Of a stretch of DNA of 64,000 bases, positions 35,091 to 46,231 are shown piece after piece. The DNA comes from Uranotaenia lowii. Its lineage: Eukaryota > Arthropoda > Insecta > Diptera > Culicidae. The stretch lies in the NCBI RefSeq assembly GCF_029784155.1, contig NC_073692.1, forward strand, positions 64,173,275 through 64,237,274. Direction: 5' to 3'. Every line of letters begins with the position of its first letter. Position 1 is the first letter of the stretch. A model generated the notes under the pieces. That model was not told the origin of the DNA. It made no database searches and worked only from the letters and a program-made list of their open reading frames with translations. The translations under genes were made by a program, and so were the position numbers.

Positions 35091-37218
35091 TCTCTACGCT
35101 CACTCAAATTCATAGACGGGAGAATTTTACCAAACTTCTCGATCCGGTGCTCTACTGTACACATGTAAACACCTAAATCAAAAGTTCAGAAATTTAGATT
35201 GAAAAATAAGTAAAAATATTAACTATAGAAAATTTGATAAAAAAAATAACTGTTTTCAGAATTGAACCCACTCAACATGCGGGTTGGCACCAAAGCAAGG
35301 ATTCCTGCTAAGTCATTCATTCAATATTGAGAGATTTCGGTTCTGTGCTGTGCTGAATATCCCGGATCCGAAAAACGGAACCAGCCAAGTTTCTGTTTTC
35401 TTTTTCTTCTGTTCTTAAAGAAAACACCAGATTGAGCTTGGATGTGGAGAGAAGAAAGTATTCGGGTAAGGGAATAGAAAGGGGTAGCGCTATTCATCGA
35501 ATAGCAACGACCGACCAGAAACACAGGTGGAATTGATTAAATCTTTTCGGCTCTCCATCCTTCCTCCCAAAATGGCTAGCTTCCTCCTAAAGAAAGAATT
35601 TCATTAGTTGTCGTCAGTTGCGAGATAAAGTGGAGAATATGTTGAATAATTTATTATGAAATCCCGAGGCACCGGTGAGAAAAGGTGTTCCAAGAGGGTT
35701 GGAGCTAGATGTGATTATGTGCTATGAGACTTATTGACATGATGAACCATGCGTTGCTTCTGAATGCAGAAATGAGGCTGTATCTTGATGACTTTGAAGT
35801 AGAACAAAAAACTGTTTTTGGAATGAAGTTCGTCAAAATATCAGCAGAAGATATCGAAATTGAATCAGGTAATGACACTTGAAAATTGTTATTTTCATGT
35901 TACTTTATCTTTATCCTCCCTTCCGTTTCAAATGATAAAGACCTTTGAACTTTGTATCAACTTTATCGAAAGTGAAAAAATCCTCAATTAGGCATTCCTG
36001 TAAAAACCTCTCAAGCAACTTTAACTCATCAATGGTGAACTTCGTAAGCAAATCATGTAAATACTTTACTGGCCCTTTGCTCGGCCAAATGAAGCGTGTA
36101 AACTATGATCAAATAATGACACACACAGAAGTAGGAAAAAAACGTCCAATGTCAATATTGACACTAATGACATTCGTTATCGCAACTTTTCCATCTCGTC
36201 GAGTCTGGCTGGTTGGCACTCGATCCGCCCCGAGGAAAGCGACAACTGTTTAGCAGTAGTCGGTATAACAACTCCTCAAGGTCCGATTTTCCGATTTCGA
36301 CTTTTTCCTTCCATTACGCTCCGTTAGCCAGCCAGCTCGGAAAAGTTTGTTATGATTCCAAACACCAAAAGAAAGTGTTTTCCCCATACCTACCCATACA
36401 CAATATAGATCTACAACTTCTAGGTTAGGTTAGGGACCAAGGAAGAGTGCAGTGTAATTTTCTCCTACCACAAACCCCCAACGCGTGTTTCTTTCCTATT
36501 TTCCCCTCCTCAGGGCCCAGGACTGACAACATCTTTACAACTTTTCGCACTCTCGAACCACATCGGATCAGATAAGAAGATGATGCTTTTCCGATAGAGT
36601 ACTATCTACTCTACTCTTGTACGGTTTCTTGGTTCCTTAGGGTTTGGCATCTGACAAACAGATGGGAGCAACAACGACGATGACAAGAGAGAAGTAAAAA
36701 AAAATCTGTCGTCTATTCTGTCCTTTCCTGGAGTCTGTTAGCACTAGCTCTAACCGGTATTTGGGTTTTTGATTCGTTTTCCAAAGTTTTTGAAGTCCAC
36801 CGGGATGGATGTAGTTTGGCAAGTAGTTTGGAACAGTTCATGGCTAGGTTTTTCTTTGTGAATGCTTGAGTTTTTAGTATTCTGCATAACAATGGCATCT
36901 CAAAATGATGATCCTGATATGATTTCTACTTAAACAATTATTTGATAAACCTGAAGAAAACCTTGTGAGCAATAATTTGATTCCATATCTTTTTTTAACT
37001 ATCAACTGAAATTGGTTTTAACCCTATATGAATCATTAAATCGTAAAACAAATGTGTCCGTGTTTATATTTATTTGTTCGAATTTATTGCGAAGATTAAC
37101 GGTTTAAAAAAATATAAATTGTTTGAAAAGTTTAAAAAAACTGGTACTTTTTTGAATTCACAATCATCGATTTTTGATGGATTCAAGTAGTATGATATTT
37201 TAAACAATAATGTGTTAA

Positions 37219-37310
37219 GCCAAACAGCGCTGAGGTGTTCTGTAAGGCGTGCTGTGTTCGATTCCCGGAATCGACATGAAAAGTTCTTGGGTTCGAACCC
37301 TATAAGTTTC
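37219..37310 (+). repeat. tRNA-like SINE fragment (weak)
   Basis: Two B-box-like blocks (TGTTCGATTCCCGG and GGGTTCGAACCC) occur about 40 bp apart, the first after an A-box-like GCTGAGGTGTTCTG. No cloverleaf forms. It may be a SINE head or chance. Confidence 0.3.
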
Positions 37311-37889
37311 CGACAGGTAATAAATATAAATATTAATAATTTCAGAGGGAATGGATCTGGGGGTAATCTGGAAAGAATTTTCAAGCGGAGTGGATCATCA
37401 ATCATTGTAGGTCTTTGAAGTTAGATGCCTTCCTTCGACGAACCATCGCGATGGTGTGAAATTTCACGCCGAAAAAGGTACCCAATTCAGGCAAAAACGT
37501 CTCGATTGAAAAAACAACCTTTCATACTTATAAAACACGAGGAATTGAATGGTCTACACTGATTTTTATAAAACGACTCTAAACGCCTCATTTTGCTCTA
37601 TTTCATTTATTTTTCTAGGTGTAAAAGTGTAAATCCGATTGTAAATAGCAATTTGCCTTGCTACAAAAAGCCAGATTAACCATACTGGTTTATGTGGAAA
37701 GGTCGGCTGAATTCGATTTTTTTTTTAAACGTGTCCACAAAAGCAGCTGACAATACTTTTTTGAAGAGTGTGATTTACGGAACTGAAATCAGTGAATCAT
37801 TTGTTGAAGTTCCGAGTGTTTGGGAAAATTGGGACTAGTGCTACGCCCTCCGGACTGATTAAAAGCTGCTTAAAAGATAACTCTTCACG

Positions 37890-38093
37890 ATGGTTTTTGA
37901 AATAAATTGTAGTGGAATTAGCACTAAAACTTTAATTTCTTTTGTCGTGTCAATAAGAACTAATGTGCGGAATGAGATTAAAAAATATTTGAGTGATTTG
38001 TGGCAGGAAAAGTTAGACGTCCCAGCAAACATAGATGTCATAAAGCGGAGGATGGCAGTCGACAGAGACGTCAAGGACAGGAAATCCTGGTGA
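37890..38093 (+). other. Small open frame, possible exon, unrecognised
   Basis: The frame is 67 codons with a fair start context (CACGATGG). Its C-terminal half is charged and protein-like (NEIKKYLSDLWQEKL, then DVIKRRMAVDRDVKDRKSW). A GTGAGAG donor-like sequence overlaps the stop, so it could be an exon ending in phase 2. No family is recognised and no upstream acceptor is evident. The CCCAGCAAACAT inside it resembles a transposon end seen at 31371. Confidence 0.15.
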
Positions 38094-40734
38094 GAGCTTT
38101 CCAGTTTTTTTTTTTTGCTTTATTTCGGGTCCTTAGACTTTTATCGTGTGGCGTTTGATGCTTTTCTTTTTCTACACTCTGCGCTTATGTAGATTATGTC
38201 CATATCCTGTGATGTTTAAACAACTAACTCGAGATTGGTCAAATTGATGTGAAAAAGTGTGCTGGGGTCTTTAAATTTAATAAACTAAAATCGGCTCAAT
38301 TTCGAAATTTTCCCCAAAGATCGACGCGAGTGTTGTGTTATATTTCTGTTTCATGTGAATATGTATGGAAGGTATCTGGAGAAAATTCATTTGTAGTATT
38401 AGGTCGTATTAGGTGTGCCGTCTCGCTTGCACCACTATATTACACCTAGCTTTGACGAATAGAATACTACGCACAGACCTCCAAGATAAGAATTTCATTT
38501 TACTTTCATGAAGAACATTCTATTTGAACTTTCAAAAGCATTTTGAGTGATATTAAGGAAGCTATGAAAGGTGGCATTATAAGCAGAGGAAAGTTTTAAT
38601 AACGAGCGCGTGAGTGAACCCGGTGAGAGAAAACGTGGTGGTTTTCCGGTTAGATACAGTCTTTTGACTCGTCAGTGCTGCTTCCGAAAGTCAGACCTGG
38701 TTTTTGGATTTTCAGATGTTTTGAAATGGACTTTTCGGGGTAGAGGAAGAATTCAATGAAATAATTTGTACTAGCTCCTTCACTCTAAAGATTCCATCGA
38801 TCTTGGTGTTCATTCAACGACGCTGGTGATTATTTTTCTTGCTGTCCCACCCTAGCAGATGTCTTTCACTCTAGCTCATTCAGCATTCTTCTTGCAGTAG
38901 TTTCATACATTTTCCATACAAGTTTCTCCTCATGTTCATACGTACATATGTTGGGCAACGCTGACTTGCCCGATAAAGGGGCTGGGTGCCAAATAACATC
39001 GTTTGAAAGAGATGAAGCGATTAGGGATTTTAACATCTGTCCCACTCACACCCACTTGTTTTTTAGATTCTTTAGTTCATTTATTTTCTGGCCCAGTCTA
39101 GGAGAAGGCCAACAGAGGAGGGGAGGTTTAAAATTTTGCATGACCTACTAGTTTATACGGGTTCATGCGTAGGACAGAAATTAGTGTTTCAAACAGTTTA
39201 CGGGATAAAAAACGCAGTGTGTGTTAAAGTTCCTAAAAAATAACCACATTTTATTCAATATAATATTATTAATTATTATTAAAGTTCCACAGCCTTATAG
39301 GAAAAAAACCCCAATTAATCACAATGGTCTATATCTTATAAAATTGTATGTTTTGGCTAATATTTTTTAGTGGTTTCAGATTCGTAAAAGTTAAACAGTA
39401 ATTATATTACCATTAGAATATAAAGATACTTTCGTAAATCCTTAAGATTTTCAGCTGGATTGCCAAAGGATGAATAACAAGTACAAAAGGAGATATTTCG
39501 AACAATTTATGCATCAAATGTGTTATTAACCTTATTTTTCAGAAAAATATGATAACTATATTCCAGTTCCCAACTCCTCCGACCATTATTCAATTTTTTG
39601 AATATATCTTGTTTTTCATAAATATTATTTATCTTCATCTATACTATAATTCAAATCATAAACTAAATACATGTCCATCTTTTATTGGACGTATTAGGGT
39701 GCTAAGTTCATATAATTTAGCAATTATATTTATGAAGTTCCTGGATATGTCAACAATAAAAGATGGAAAGACTAATCATAATTACATGACCCATTTGGTC
39801 ATGCGGCTATGATTGGGCGGGGCTTATTGGCAATGAAAGTAGCCTCGGGATGTGCAGCTGCCATTCTGAAATGGGTTACTGGAATTTCAATAGAGCTAAC
39901 ACCACCAGCACCCGCGATTGAACAATTTTAATCAAACGGATTAATATTGGCTCTTTTGCATAACATACCTGCCAGCTCAGGGGGTCGTTGGATGGATTAT
40001 ACATACACATACATACAAAGGTCGGCTGAATTCGATTTTTGTTTTTACAAACGACAATTAGCTCATTTTGTCTCTTTTCCCCAAAACATAAGAAATTTTT
40101 TAAAGAAATGCAATCAAATAAAGTGTAATCCAATAATTTTTAATCGATAGTGACTATTTTTAGTAGATTTATCATTCCTCAAGCTGATCGTGTCGCTGTT
40201 TTCCACTGAAATGAATAGAAGCGGCTTAGTAGCCCCAACTTTCCCTAATTTCACTGTAACCATCGAGCAATTCACATGCGAAATGCAAAAACCAAGTAAT
40301 TTAGTGTAAAATTTGTCGCTGAATCAAGTGGTGAACATCGCTTAACGCTCACCTGATGAGAATAGCCGCAATCATCCCGATTTCCCTTAAAATCAGGCAA
40401 TATGTCAAAAAAAAAACATTAAAACAAATAACAATGCATCAGAAAATGCAGATAAAAATATTGAAACGGGTGTAAACTTCATTGCTGAAGAGCTCATTAT
40501 TCAGATTTTTTTTCCCCTAAAAAAATTAAAATAAAACATTGAAAAAAATTTACGTATTTCCTTTTGTAATCTCTTTTAAATTTAAGAATTCAAAATAAAA
40601 TGAAAATTTTCAAAGTCTTTGGGATTTTCATGTTTTAATTCACTTAACAATCACTTTAGGAAAATGATAAAAATATTCACTCAGAAATTTTTTTTTATTC
40701 AAGGAAAGATATCAAAGTAAAAAAATTCCTGTAA

Positions 40735-40915
40735 GGAGTTAGTTTGTACTTGTTGTATGGGAGCCCTCCTCTCTTAAGTGGGAGCGGTTTGTAACTATTA
40801 TAGAAACCATCTCCGACCCCAAAAACCCTCAGATGTCAAGTTTCACGATGATCGGTTCAGTAGTTTCCGAGTCTATAGGGAACAGACAGACAGACAAACA
40901 TTTATTTTTATCTGT
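40735..40915 (+). repeat. LINE 3'-UTR-type tail
   Basis: The text GGGAGCCCTCCTCTCTTAAG, then CCTCAGATGTCAAGTTTCAC GATGATCGGTTCAGTAGTTT, and finally CAGACAGACAGACAAACATT followed by a T-rich end is, as I recall it, a very common 3' tail of dispersed retroposons in mosquito genomes. It ends exactly where the truncated ITmD37E sequence begins. Confidence 0.55.
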
Positions 40916-40929
40916 CCCGGAAGCTGCTT

Positions 40930-41349
40930 TTAGTCGGCTTTGACGTAGGTTTCGTCGTCCATTACCACGCAGTCAAACTTCGTCAGCATCGTCGTGTACA
41001 GCCTCCGGGATCGCGCTTTGGCCGTCGTATTTTGTTTATCATCGCGATTTGGAGTCACTACCTTCTTATAAGTCGATAGTCCGGCTCGTTTTTTGGCTCG
41101 ATGCACGGTTGTAGACGATACACCCAGCTTATTTGCGGCATCTCGGAGAGAGAGGTTAAGATTTCGCTTGAAGCTACCGGTAACTCTCTTTGTCGTCTCA
41201 GTGGCTTCCGGTTTTCGATTTCGGTTCGATATTGTAACGGTTGATTTGGCAACTTTAAGCGATTTTGCCAGCTTTGCATGCGAGTAGCTCGGATTTTCGC
41301 GATGCGCGAGCAAAATTTGGATACGCTGCTTTTCTTCCTTAGACGGCAT
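40930..41349 (-). pseudogene. ITmD37E-type transposase, N-terminal part
   Basis: The transposase start is the internal Met at 41349. The ATG-free extension upstream runs through a (CA)n tract and is not part of the protein. The product has a helix-turn-helix domain (residues about 5-45, HRENPSYSHAKLAKSLKVAK), a second one (SLRDAANKLGVSSTTVHRAK) and the first catalytic Asp in CVVMDDETYVKAD. A TAA stop follows at once, then a few in-frame residues (KQLPGQ) before the sequence breaks off against the LINE tail at about 40916. The rest of the catalytic core is missing. ITmD37E is a Tc1/mariner-group family best known from mosquitoes. Confidence 0.85.
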
Positions 41350-41398
41350 TTTGACAACTGAAGAGTGAATTCTAAAATCAAAATAGGAGCAACATTCT

Positions 41399-41420
41399 AC
41401 ACACACACACACACACACAC
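41399..41420 (+). repeat. (AC)11 microsatellite
   Basis: Eleven AC dinucleotides lie just upstream of the transposase start, in what would be the element's 5' region. Confidence 0.95.
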
Positions 41421-43300
41421 CTTCAAAATTAGGGGTGTTCAGGTTTTTTAAATGCAAAATTGAAAGAAATACGTCAAGTTGATATTGACCAAATTTTGAC
41501 CGTATCACCCTTTAAAATTTACGGGCGTGTTGCCTGATAACCTAACCGAGCACAAAAACCCTCTTATGAATAGAAAAGCGTCCAAGTTTTGAAGATTAAA
41601 AAAACTTATTTTGGGCATTATTTCAACAAAACGTGTGGTTTTTGAGTAAAACTGGCTTTGGACTCAGCTCCCAACAACATGTGAATAACGAATGTTTCCG
41701 ATTAAAAAGCGTCCGATTAATAAGCGAGTACTGCGTATAAAATTATAAAAAAAATCAAATGTTTAATCTCACACAATATTTAAAAGTAGTAATCATTCTA
41801 GGATTGAAATTTTCAAGTGCGATAAGGTCATACATTTTTTTAATGGTTCGGTTCTGTTTAATTAAATCAGGCTGTAATCTTAAGTTTGATTCATATAAAA
41901 AAAAGGGAAATCCTTAATCCGATTCTGATCAAAAGTCCATTTTATTTTTCATTTTTTTTCACCAGCCAGTTTCCATGCTAGGTGATAAACTTTTAATAAG
42001 CTACCAAAGCAATACAACTTCATTATGGTATTTTAAGTAGTAGCTAGCTTCAACGATAACATCAGACATTGGAGAACAATCTTGACATTTTTCGTAGAAT
42101 CCAGCTGCTACACTCGTCGTCGTCGTCGTCTAAGCGGCATTCAAATGATTCCGCGGCATTATTGTATCAATGTCAGGCAATAAAATCGGGAATAAATGGA
42201 AAAATAATCTTCACAAATCCGACACGAGCAAACAGCTCATAAACAACATTACCAGCGACTGGAAGACTGGAAGCTACCTTGGAACTTTTTTCTCAAGAAG
42301 GAGTTCAATTGGCATTGCGTTCAAGGAACTCCAGCTCGGAAGGAATAATACAGTCAGATTCAATCCCCGGCTACATTCGATATTTATATTTAGATTAATG
42401 GCCTCTAACATCGCGTATACATATATCAATTACGGGGTGTGACAAATCGAGCTGAAATGTATATGGGAAAGTCGCGCGCAGCTAGGGAAGGATGTAAGTA
42501 ATCTATGCATCGGGGAGATTTTTTCCTTCTAAAGTTTCCTCAAAGCACTTGTGGGGTCTTTCTTGCTTATGCTGACGTTTTGGGGTAGAAGTAAAATTTA
42601 TTGAATCGTACATCAGTCGTGGCCCCCATAGGGACCAATGTTCTTGCCGCACGCCGCCGTTGTCGTCATCCTCATCATTGGCTTCAGCGTCTGGAAGTCT
42701 ACTGTTGTAGCACAAGTCGAAAGGGCCTCGGGAAAATACGCAAGAACAAAAGAATCCGAATCAACCGAAGTCACTCGGTCCAAAGATGGAGCAAGCGAAG
42801 GTTGAGTTGAAGACGCGGATGAAGATGATGATGATGGTTTTGCGCCTTCCGACCGACACAGCCGTATCAAATGTCCCCGGGGCTGACTGCTTTTATTTTG
42901 ATGAGCTTCGATCCCGGGCTGTTGTGATTGGAAACAAAAAGGATGTCGTCGGCAATGGTTGTGATTTTTGTTTTTGTGTTGTTTGCGACGACGACGAAGG
43001 AGAAAACATTTGTTGGTCTTCCACCGGGGAGCCGTCTGAAAGCGATTAGATTTTCCAGGAAGAAACAAAGAACCTGTTCGACAAATCAGGTTGAGATTGA
43101 ATCTTTCATAACGGTTTTGTTATACATACCTATTCATGAAAAAAATTTAAACTTTAAATTCGTTTGAATTTTTATCAATTATTGTTATTAAAATGGAATT
43201 CTGAAACGATTAGAACTTTACCAAAAACGTAAAGGTACTGCAGTAAAACAATACAAATTAAAATTGTTAATGTTTAACATAATTTAAATCAATGAAGCAT
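41421..43300. other. No gene; one pogo-like transposon end
   Basis: The region at 41690-41740 reads, on the minus strand, TACGCAGTACTCGCTTATTA then ATCGGACGC, which resembles a TA-flanked pogo/Tigger-type terminus without a partner. The frames at 42503-43068 are Ser/Arg/Lys-rich in both directions and have no domain support. A short (CGT)n run lies at 42115. Confidence 0.35.
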
Positions 43301-43987
43301 TAGACTGAGTCGATTTGAGGTCATTTTTTGGTTCTAAACTAATCCTAAGTTTTGGTTCTAAACTAATCCATGATTTTTTTGCAGAATTTTTATGTAACGT
43401 TTATATGAGTAAATTTGAACTTTTAGGTTTGTATGGCAAAAATTGATTTTTTTGTACTGAAAAATCAACATAATTTTTGTTTCTTCTGTGGAACCGAGCC
43501 TGCTAACAGTTTTTGTGTCAATTTATAAAAAAATCCTAGAGGAAATTTTCCGCTGAACAACTTTGTCGACGACTGTAACTTCGTATCTTATTAGGAAAAA
43601 AAGTTATTAGCTGTTTAACTACTGCTAGGCACCCTGCAGTGATGTCAATTGAATTTATTGTTCATCAATGCGAAAAGACATACCCCTGTTAAACAGCTAA
43701 TAACTTTTTTTCATAATAAGATACGAAGTTACAGTCTTCGACAAAGTTGTTCAGCGGAAAATTTCCTCTAGCAATTTTATAAATTGGCACAAAACCATCA
43801 GCTGGCTTGGTTCCACAGAAGAAACAAAAATTATGTTGATTTTTCAGTACAAAAAAGTCAATCTTTCCATACAAACCTAAAAGTTCAAATTCTACAAAAA
43901 ATCATGGATGAGTTTTGGGCTAAGACGAAGCTTTTTAGACCCCAGGGTTTGAGAAATTCAAAAATGACCCCAAATCGACTCAGTCTA
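43301..43987. mobile_element. TA-flanked foldback MITE
   Basis: The ends TAGACTGAGTCGATTTGAGG and, inverted, TAGACTGAGTCGATTTGGGG are 687 bp apart. The arms are nearly the whole element, since the AGTTATTAGCTGTTTAA and ATACGAAGTTACAG segments face each other near the centre. The TA edges suggest Tc1/mariner relationship. Its right end abuts the C-terminal reverse transcriptase remnant of the LINE, just after IYLYN is encoded, so it probably inserted in that LINE. Confidence 0.8.
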
Positions 43988-44445
43988 TTGTACAGGTAAA
44001 TGAGACTCCACTGAGACAAATTTTTACGAAGACGACACAAAATTCCGAATTTTTTTTGGCAATTTTGTTAACAGAATAATTGATGTGGCTTTTAAAATTC
44101 AATCTTTCATCAATGATGACACCAAGATACTTGATTTCTTTGACTATTTCCAGACGTTCACCATCGATACATACATTGATAATATCACAGTTTAAAGGCT
44201 TGTTGGAGACGATCACACATTTTGTTTTCGAGACATTGAGTTTCAACATTTTAAAATCCAGCCATTTGCTTAAGTTGCTAAGTTCACAATTCAGTTTTTC
44301 AACAGCAACATCGACATTATCACAAGCAATAAATATCACAGAATCGTCAGCAAAAAAATTGATATCACAATGTTCAAGAATTCTTTTCGTGCCGTTTATG
44401 TATAAAATAAAACGCTTCCCTGTGGTACACCGACCTTGGTTTCTT
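43988..44445 (-). pseudogene. CR1-like LINE, reverse transcriptase C-terminal half
   Basis: Reading the minus strand from 44445: VGVPQGSV (reverse transcriptase motif), a small deletion and frame change, then ILEHCDINFFADDSVIFIA (catalytic FADD), LDFKMLKLNVSKTKCVIVS, IKYLGVIIDERLNFKSHI and, after another frame change near 44060, an RLRKNLSQWSLIYLYN tail cut by the MITE. It continues the LINE at 47639-49398, which has been split by the gypsy element. No part is functional. Confidence 0.75.
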
Positions 44446-44583
44446 TGGTATAAGAAACCAAGGTCGGTGTACCACAGGGAAGCGTTTTATTTTATACATA
44501 AACGGCACGAAAAGAATTCTTGAACATTGTGATATCAATTTTTTTGCTGACGATTCTGTGATATTTATTGCTAGTGATAATGT
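44314..44583. repeat. Near-perfect palindrome, 132-bp arms, 6-bp spacer
   Basis: The arms are 44314-44445 and 44452-44583, with one mismatch (44324 against 44573). The left arm is the LINE reverse transcriptase segment around the GVPQG and FADD motifs. The right arm is its inverted duplicate, lying between the LINE and the truncated end of the gypsy element. It is a junction rearrangement, not a transposon terminus. Confidence 0.95.
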
Positions 44584-45361
44584 AGCGTTTTTTGTGCATT
44601 GTCCATTCGTCTATTGCTTTTGTTTTGTCAGGGTCGGTTTCAACACCTTGGGCTGATACAATGTGTCCGAGGTATCGAACTCTTTGTTGCATGAAATTGC
44701 ATTTCTTGGGGTTCACTTTGAGGTTTGCTTCACGCAGTCTTTGGAACACTTCCGATAGATGACACAAGTGCTCGTCGAAGTCTTTAGAGTGAACGATTAT
44801 ATCGTCCATGTAGATTAAGCAAAACCTCCAGGACAACCCTTGTAGGACTAGTTCGACCAATCTTTGGAATGTGGCAGGGCTGTTACACAGGCCAAAAGGT
44901 AAAACGGAAAATTCCCAAAGATCTTTCCCTGCCGAAAAGGCCGTTTTCTCGCGATCTTTGTCGTCCATCGCTACTTGCAAGAAACCACTTTGGAGATCGA
45001 CCGTAGAAAACCATCTTGAGCCGCTGAGCGCATCTAACGTCAGATCAATCCTGGGAAGTGGATAAGAATCTTTTTTAGTTAATTCGTTCAACTTCCTATA
45101 ATCAACACAAAACCTTTGAGTTCCATCCTTTTTCCGGACAAGTACAATCGGCGAACACCAAGGACTTTGCGATGGTTGGATAATTCCATTCTCCTTCATT
45201 TCTTCGATCATTTTGTCCACGCATTCTCGTTTCGCCAATGGAATTTTCCTTGGTGGAACCTTGATTGGCGAGTGGTAGCCGGTGTTGATGCGATGTTTGA
45301 CCAAAGTAGTTTTTCCAACATCTAGTGGTCCTGCACTGAGCACATCGCTATTGTTAGACAA
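44584..45361 (-). pseudogene. Gypsy reverse transcriptase, truncated
   Basis: The visible motifs in order are KRECVDKMIEEMKENGIIQP, SPIVLVRKKDGTQRFCVDYR, STVDLQSGF, LPFGLCNSPATFQRL, the catalytic YMDDIIVHS and LGHIVSAQGVETDP. Together they give a full fingers-palm region of a Ty3/gypsy reverse transcriptase. The apparent start at 45361 is not real: the frame continues upstream to a TAG at 45410-45412, beyond which the protease lies in the same frame. At the other end the true sequence stops after KTKAIDEW near 44590, and the last 30 or so residues of the open frame are read from the inverted LINE arm. Confidence 0.9.
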
Positions 45362-45412
45362 AAACTGAGCGAATTTTTGTTTTTCAGTGTCGTCGAGATT
45401 TTTGGTAGATTC

Positions 45413-46231
45413 CTAAAATATAGCTTGCAATTGAGGTGACTTACACGGAATCTGATCAGGATTGGTAATTACCTCTGCTGTCCAGCCGTTTGCAACTAGA
45501 GTTCCCGCAGCAATGGTCTGTGCTGTCTCAGAAACGTTCATAATTCGCAAAGGAATGTATCGTTTGTTGACATTTGTCACAGCTCGAGCAACAAACAAGT
45601 TATTTTGTTCCAGCGCTCCCTCGACGATGATTGGTGATGATGATTCACTAGAACAGCGACCACTTATCACAGCTTCGCTCCACGCCGGTATCTCAACATC
45701 TTCTATCACACTCACTTTATACACACTTACTTCTTCTTTATCCGTTTCTTCCGTTTTTAATTGCACTGATTTACCGTCCGAGATATGCAAAGTGTTTCTT
45801 ATGAAGTCGACGACACAACCTTGTTCGGTCAAGAAATCACTTCCTATTATGCAGTCTTCTGCAATGTCGACGACCCAAACGTCATGTTTCACTCGATGTT
45901 TGTCGAAATTAAAAACAACACTTGTTTCGGAATACACTGGTAGAAGTTCACCCGATACAGTTCGAATGAATTTCTGGCGAGATGGTGTGGGTTGCTGATT
46001 AAAGAGTGACCAAAATTTCCGACTCACTATAGTCTTTCCAGCACCACAATCAACAACCGCCTCACATGGAATCCCATTCACACTAACACGAGCGAGATAA
46101 CTACCACGATGTCGGTTCAAAGAGTGCACAAATAGAATTTTGGGGGGAGCATCACTAACACTTTCAACCAGTTTATGCTCCTCTAAACTGGTGTGGTTTC
46201 GTTTCCCGAGTTTTTCTTCTTCCGGCGCCAC
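45413..46231 (-). CDS. Gypsy pol N-terminus: retropepsin-type protease
   Basis: The 272-residue frame overlaps the end of gag by 49 bp in a different frame, so it is expected to be made by ribosomal frameshifting, as in other gypsy elements. The protease has VNGIPCEAVVDCGAGKTIVS with the active-site Asp in a D-C-G-A context rather than the usual D-S/T-G, and the second conserved block CIIGSDFL. A spacer of about 130 residues follows. A single TAG at 45410-45412 separates it from the reverse transcriptase in the same frame. Confidence 0.8.
   Translation of the reverse strand: MAPEEEKLGKRNHTSLEEHKLVESVSDAPPKILFVHSLNRHRGSYLARVSVNGIPCEAVVDCGAGKTIVSRKFWSLFNQQPTPSRQKFIRTVSGELLPVYSETSVVFNFDKHRVKHDVWVVDIAEDCIIGSDFLTEQGCVVDFIRNTLHISDGKSVQLKTEETDKEEVSVYKVSVIEDVEIPAWSEAVISGRCSSESSSPIIVEGALEQNNLFVARAVTNVNKRYIPLRIMNVSETAQTIAAGTLVANGWTAEVITNPDQIPCKSPQLQAIF

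Larger units (their letters stand above)
35091..40734. other. Long stretch without a confirmed gene
   Basis: This 5.6-kb tract is mostly unique rather than repeat. It includes a GC-richer region at 35300-36600, a tRNA-like fragment at 37219-37310 and a small frame at 37890-38093. A phrase AAGGTCGGCTGAATTCGATT occurs at about 37718 and 40018. I find no exon with both splice sites and a recognisable product. Confidence 0.35.

Noticed and set aside
42503..43068. Ser/Arg-rich 151-residue minus-strand frame
   Set aside because: Both strands are open with low-complexity composition. There is no domain, splice support or start context.
44080..44523. 147-residue plus-strand frame
   Set aside because: It is the antisense of the LINE reverse transcriptase plus the palindrome.
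44492..44590. Last 30 residues of the gypsy reverse transcriptase frame as part of the protein
   Set aside because: They are read through the breakpoint into the inverted LINE arm and are not gypsy sequence.
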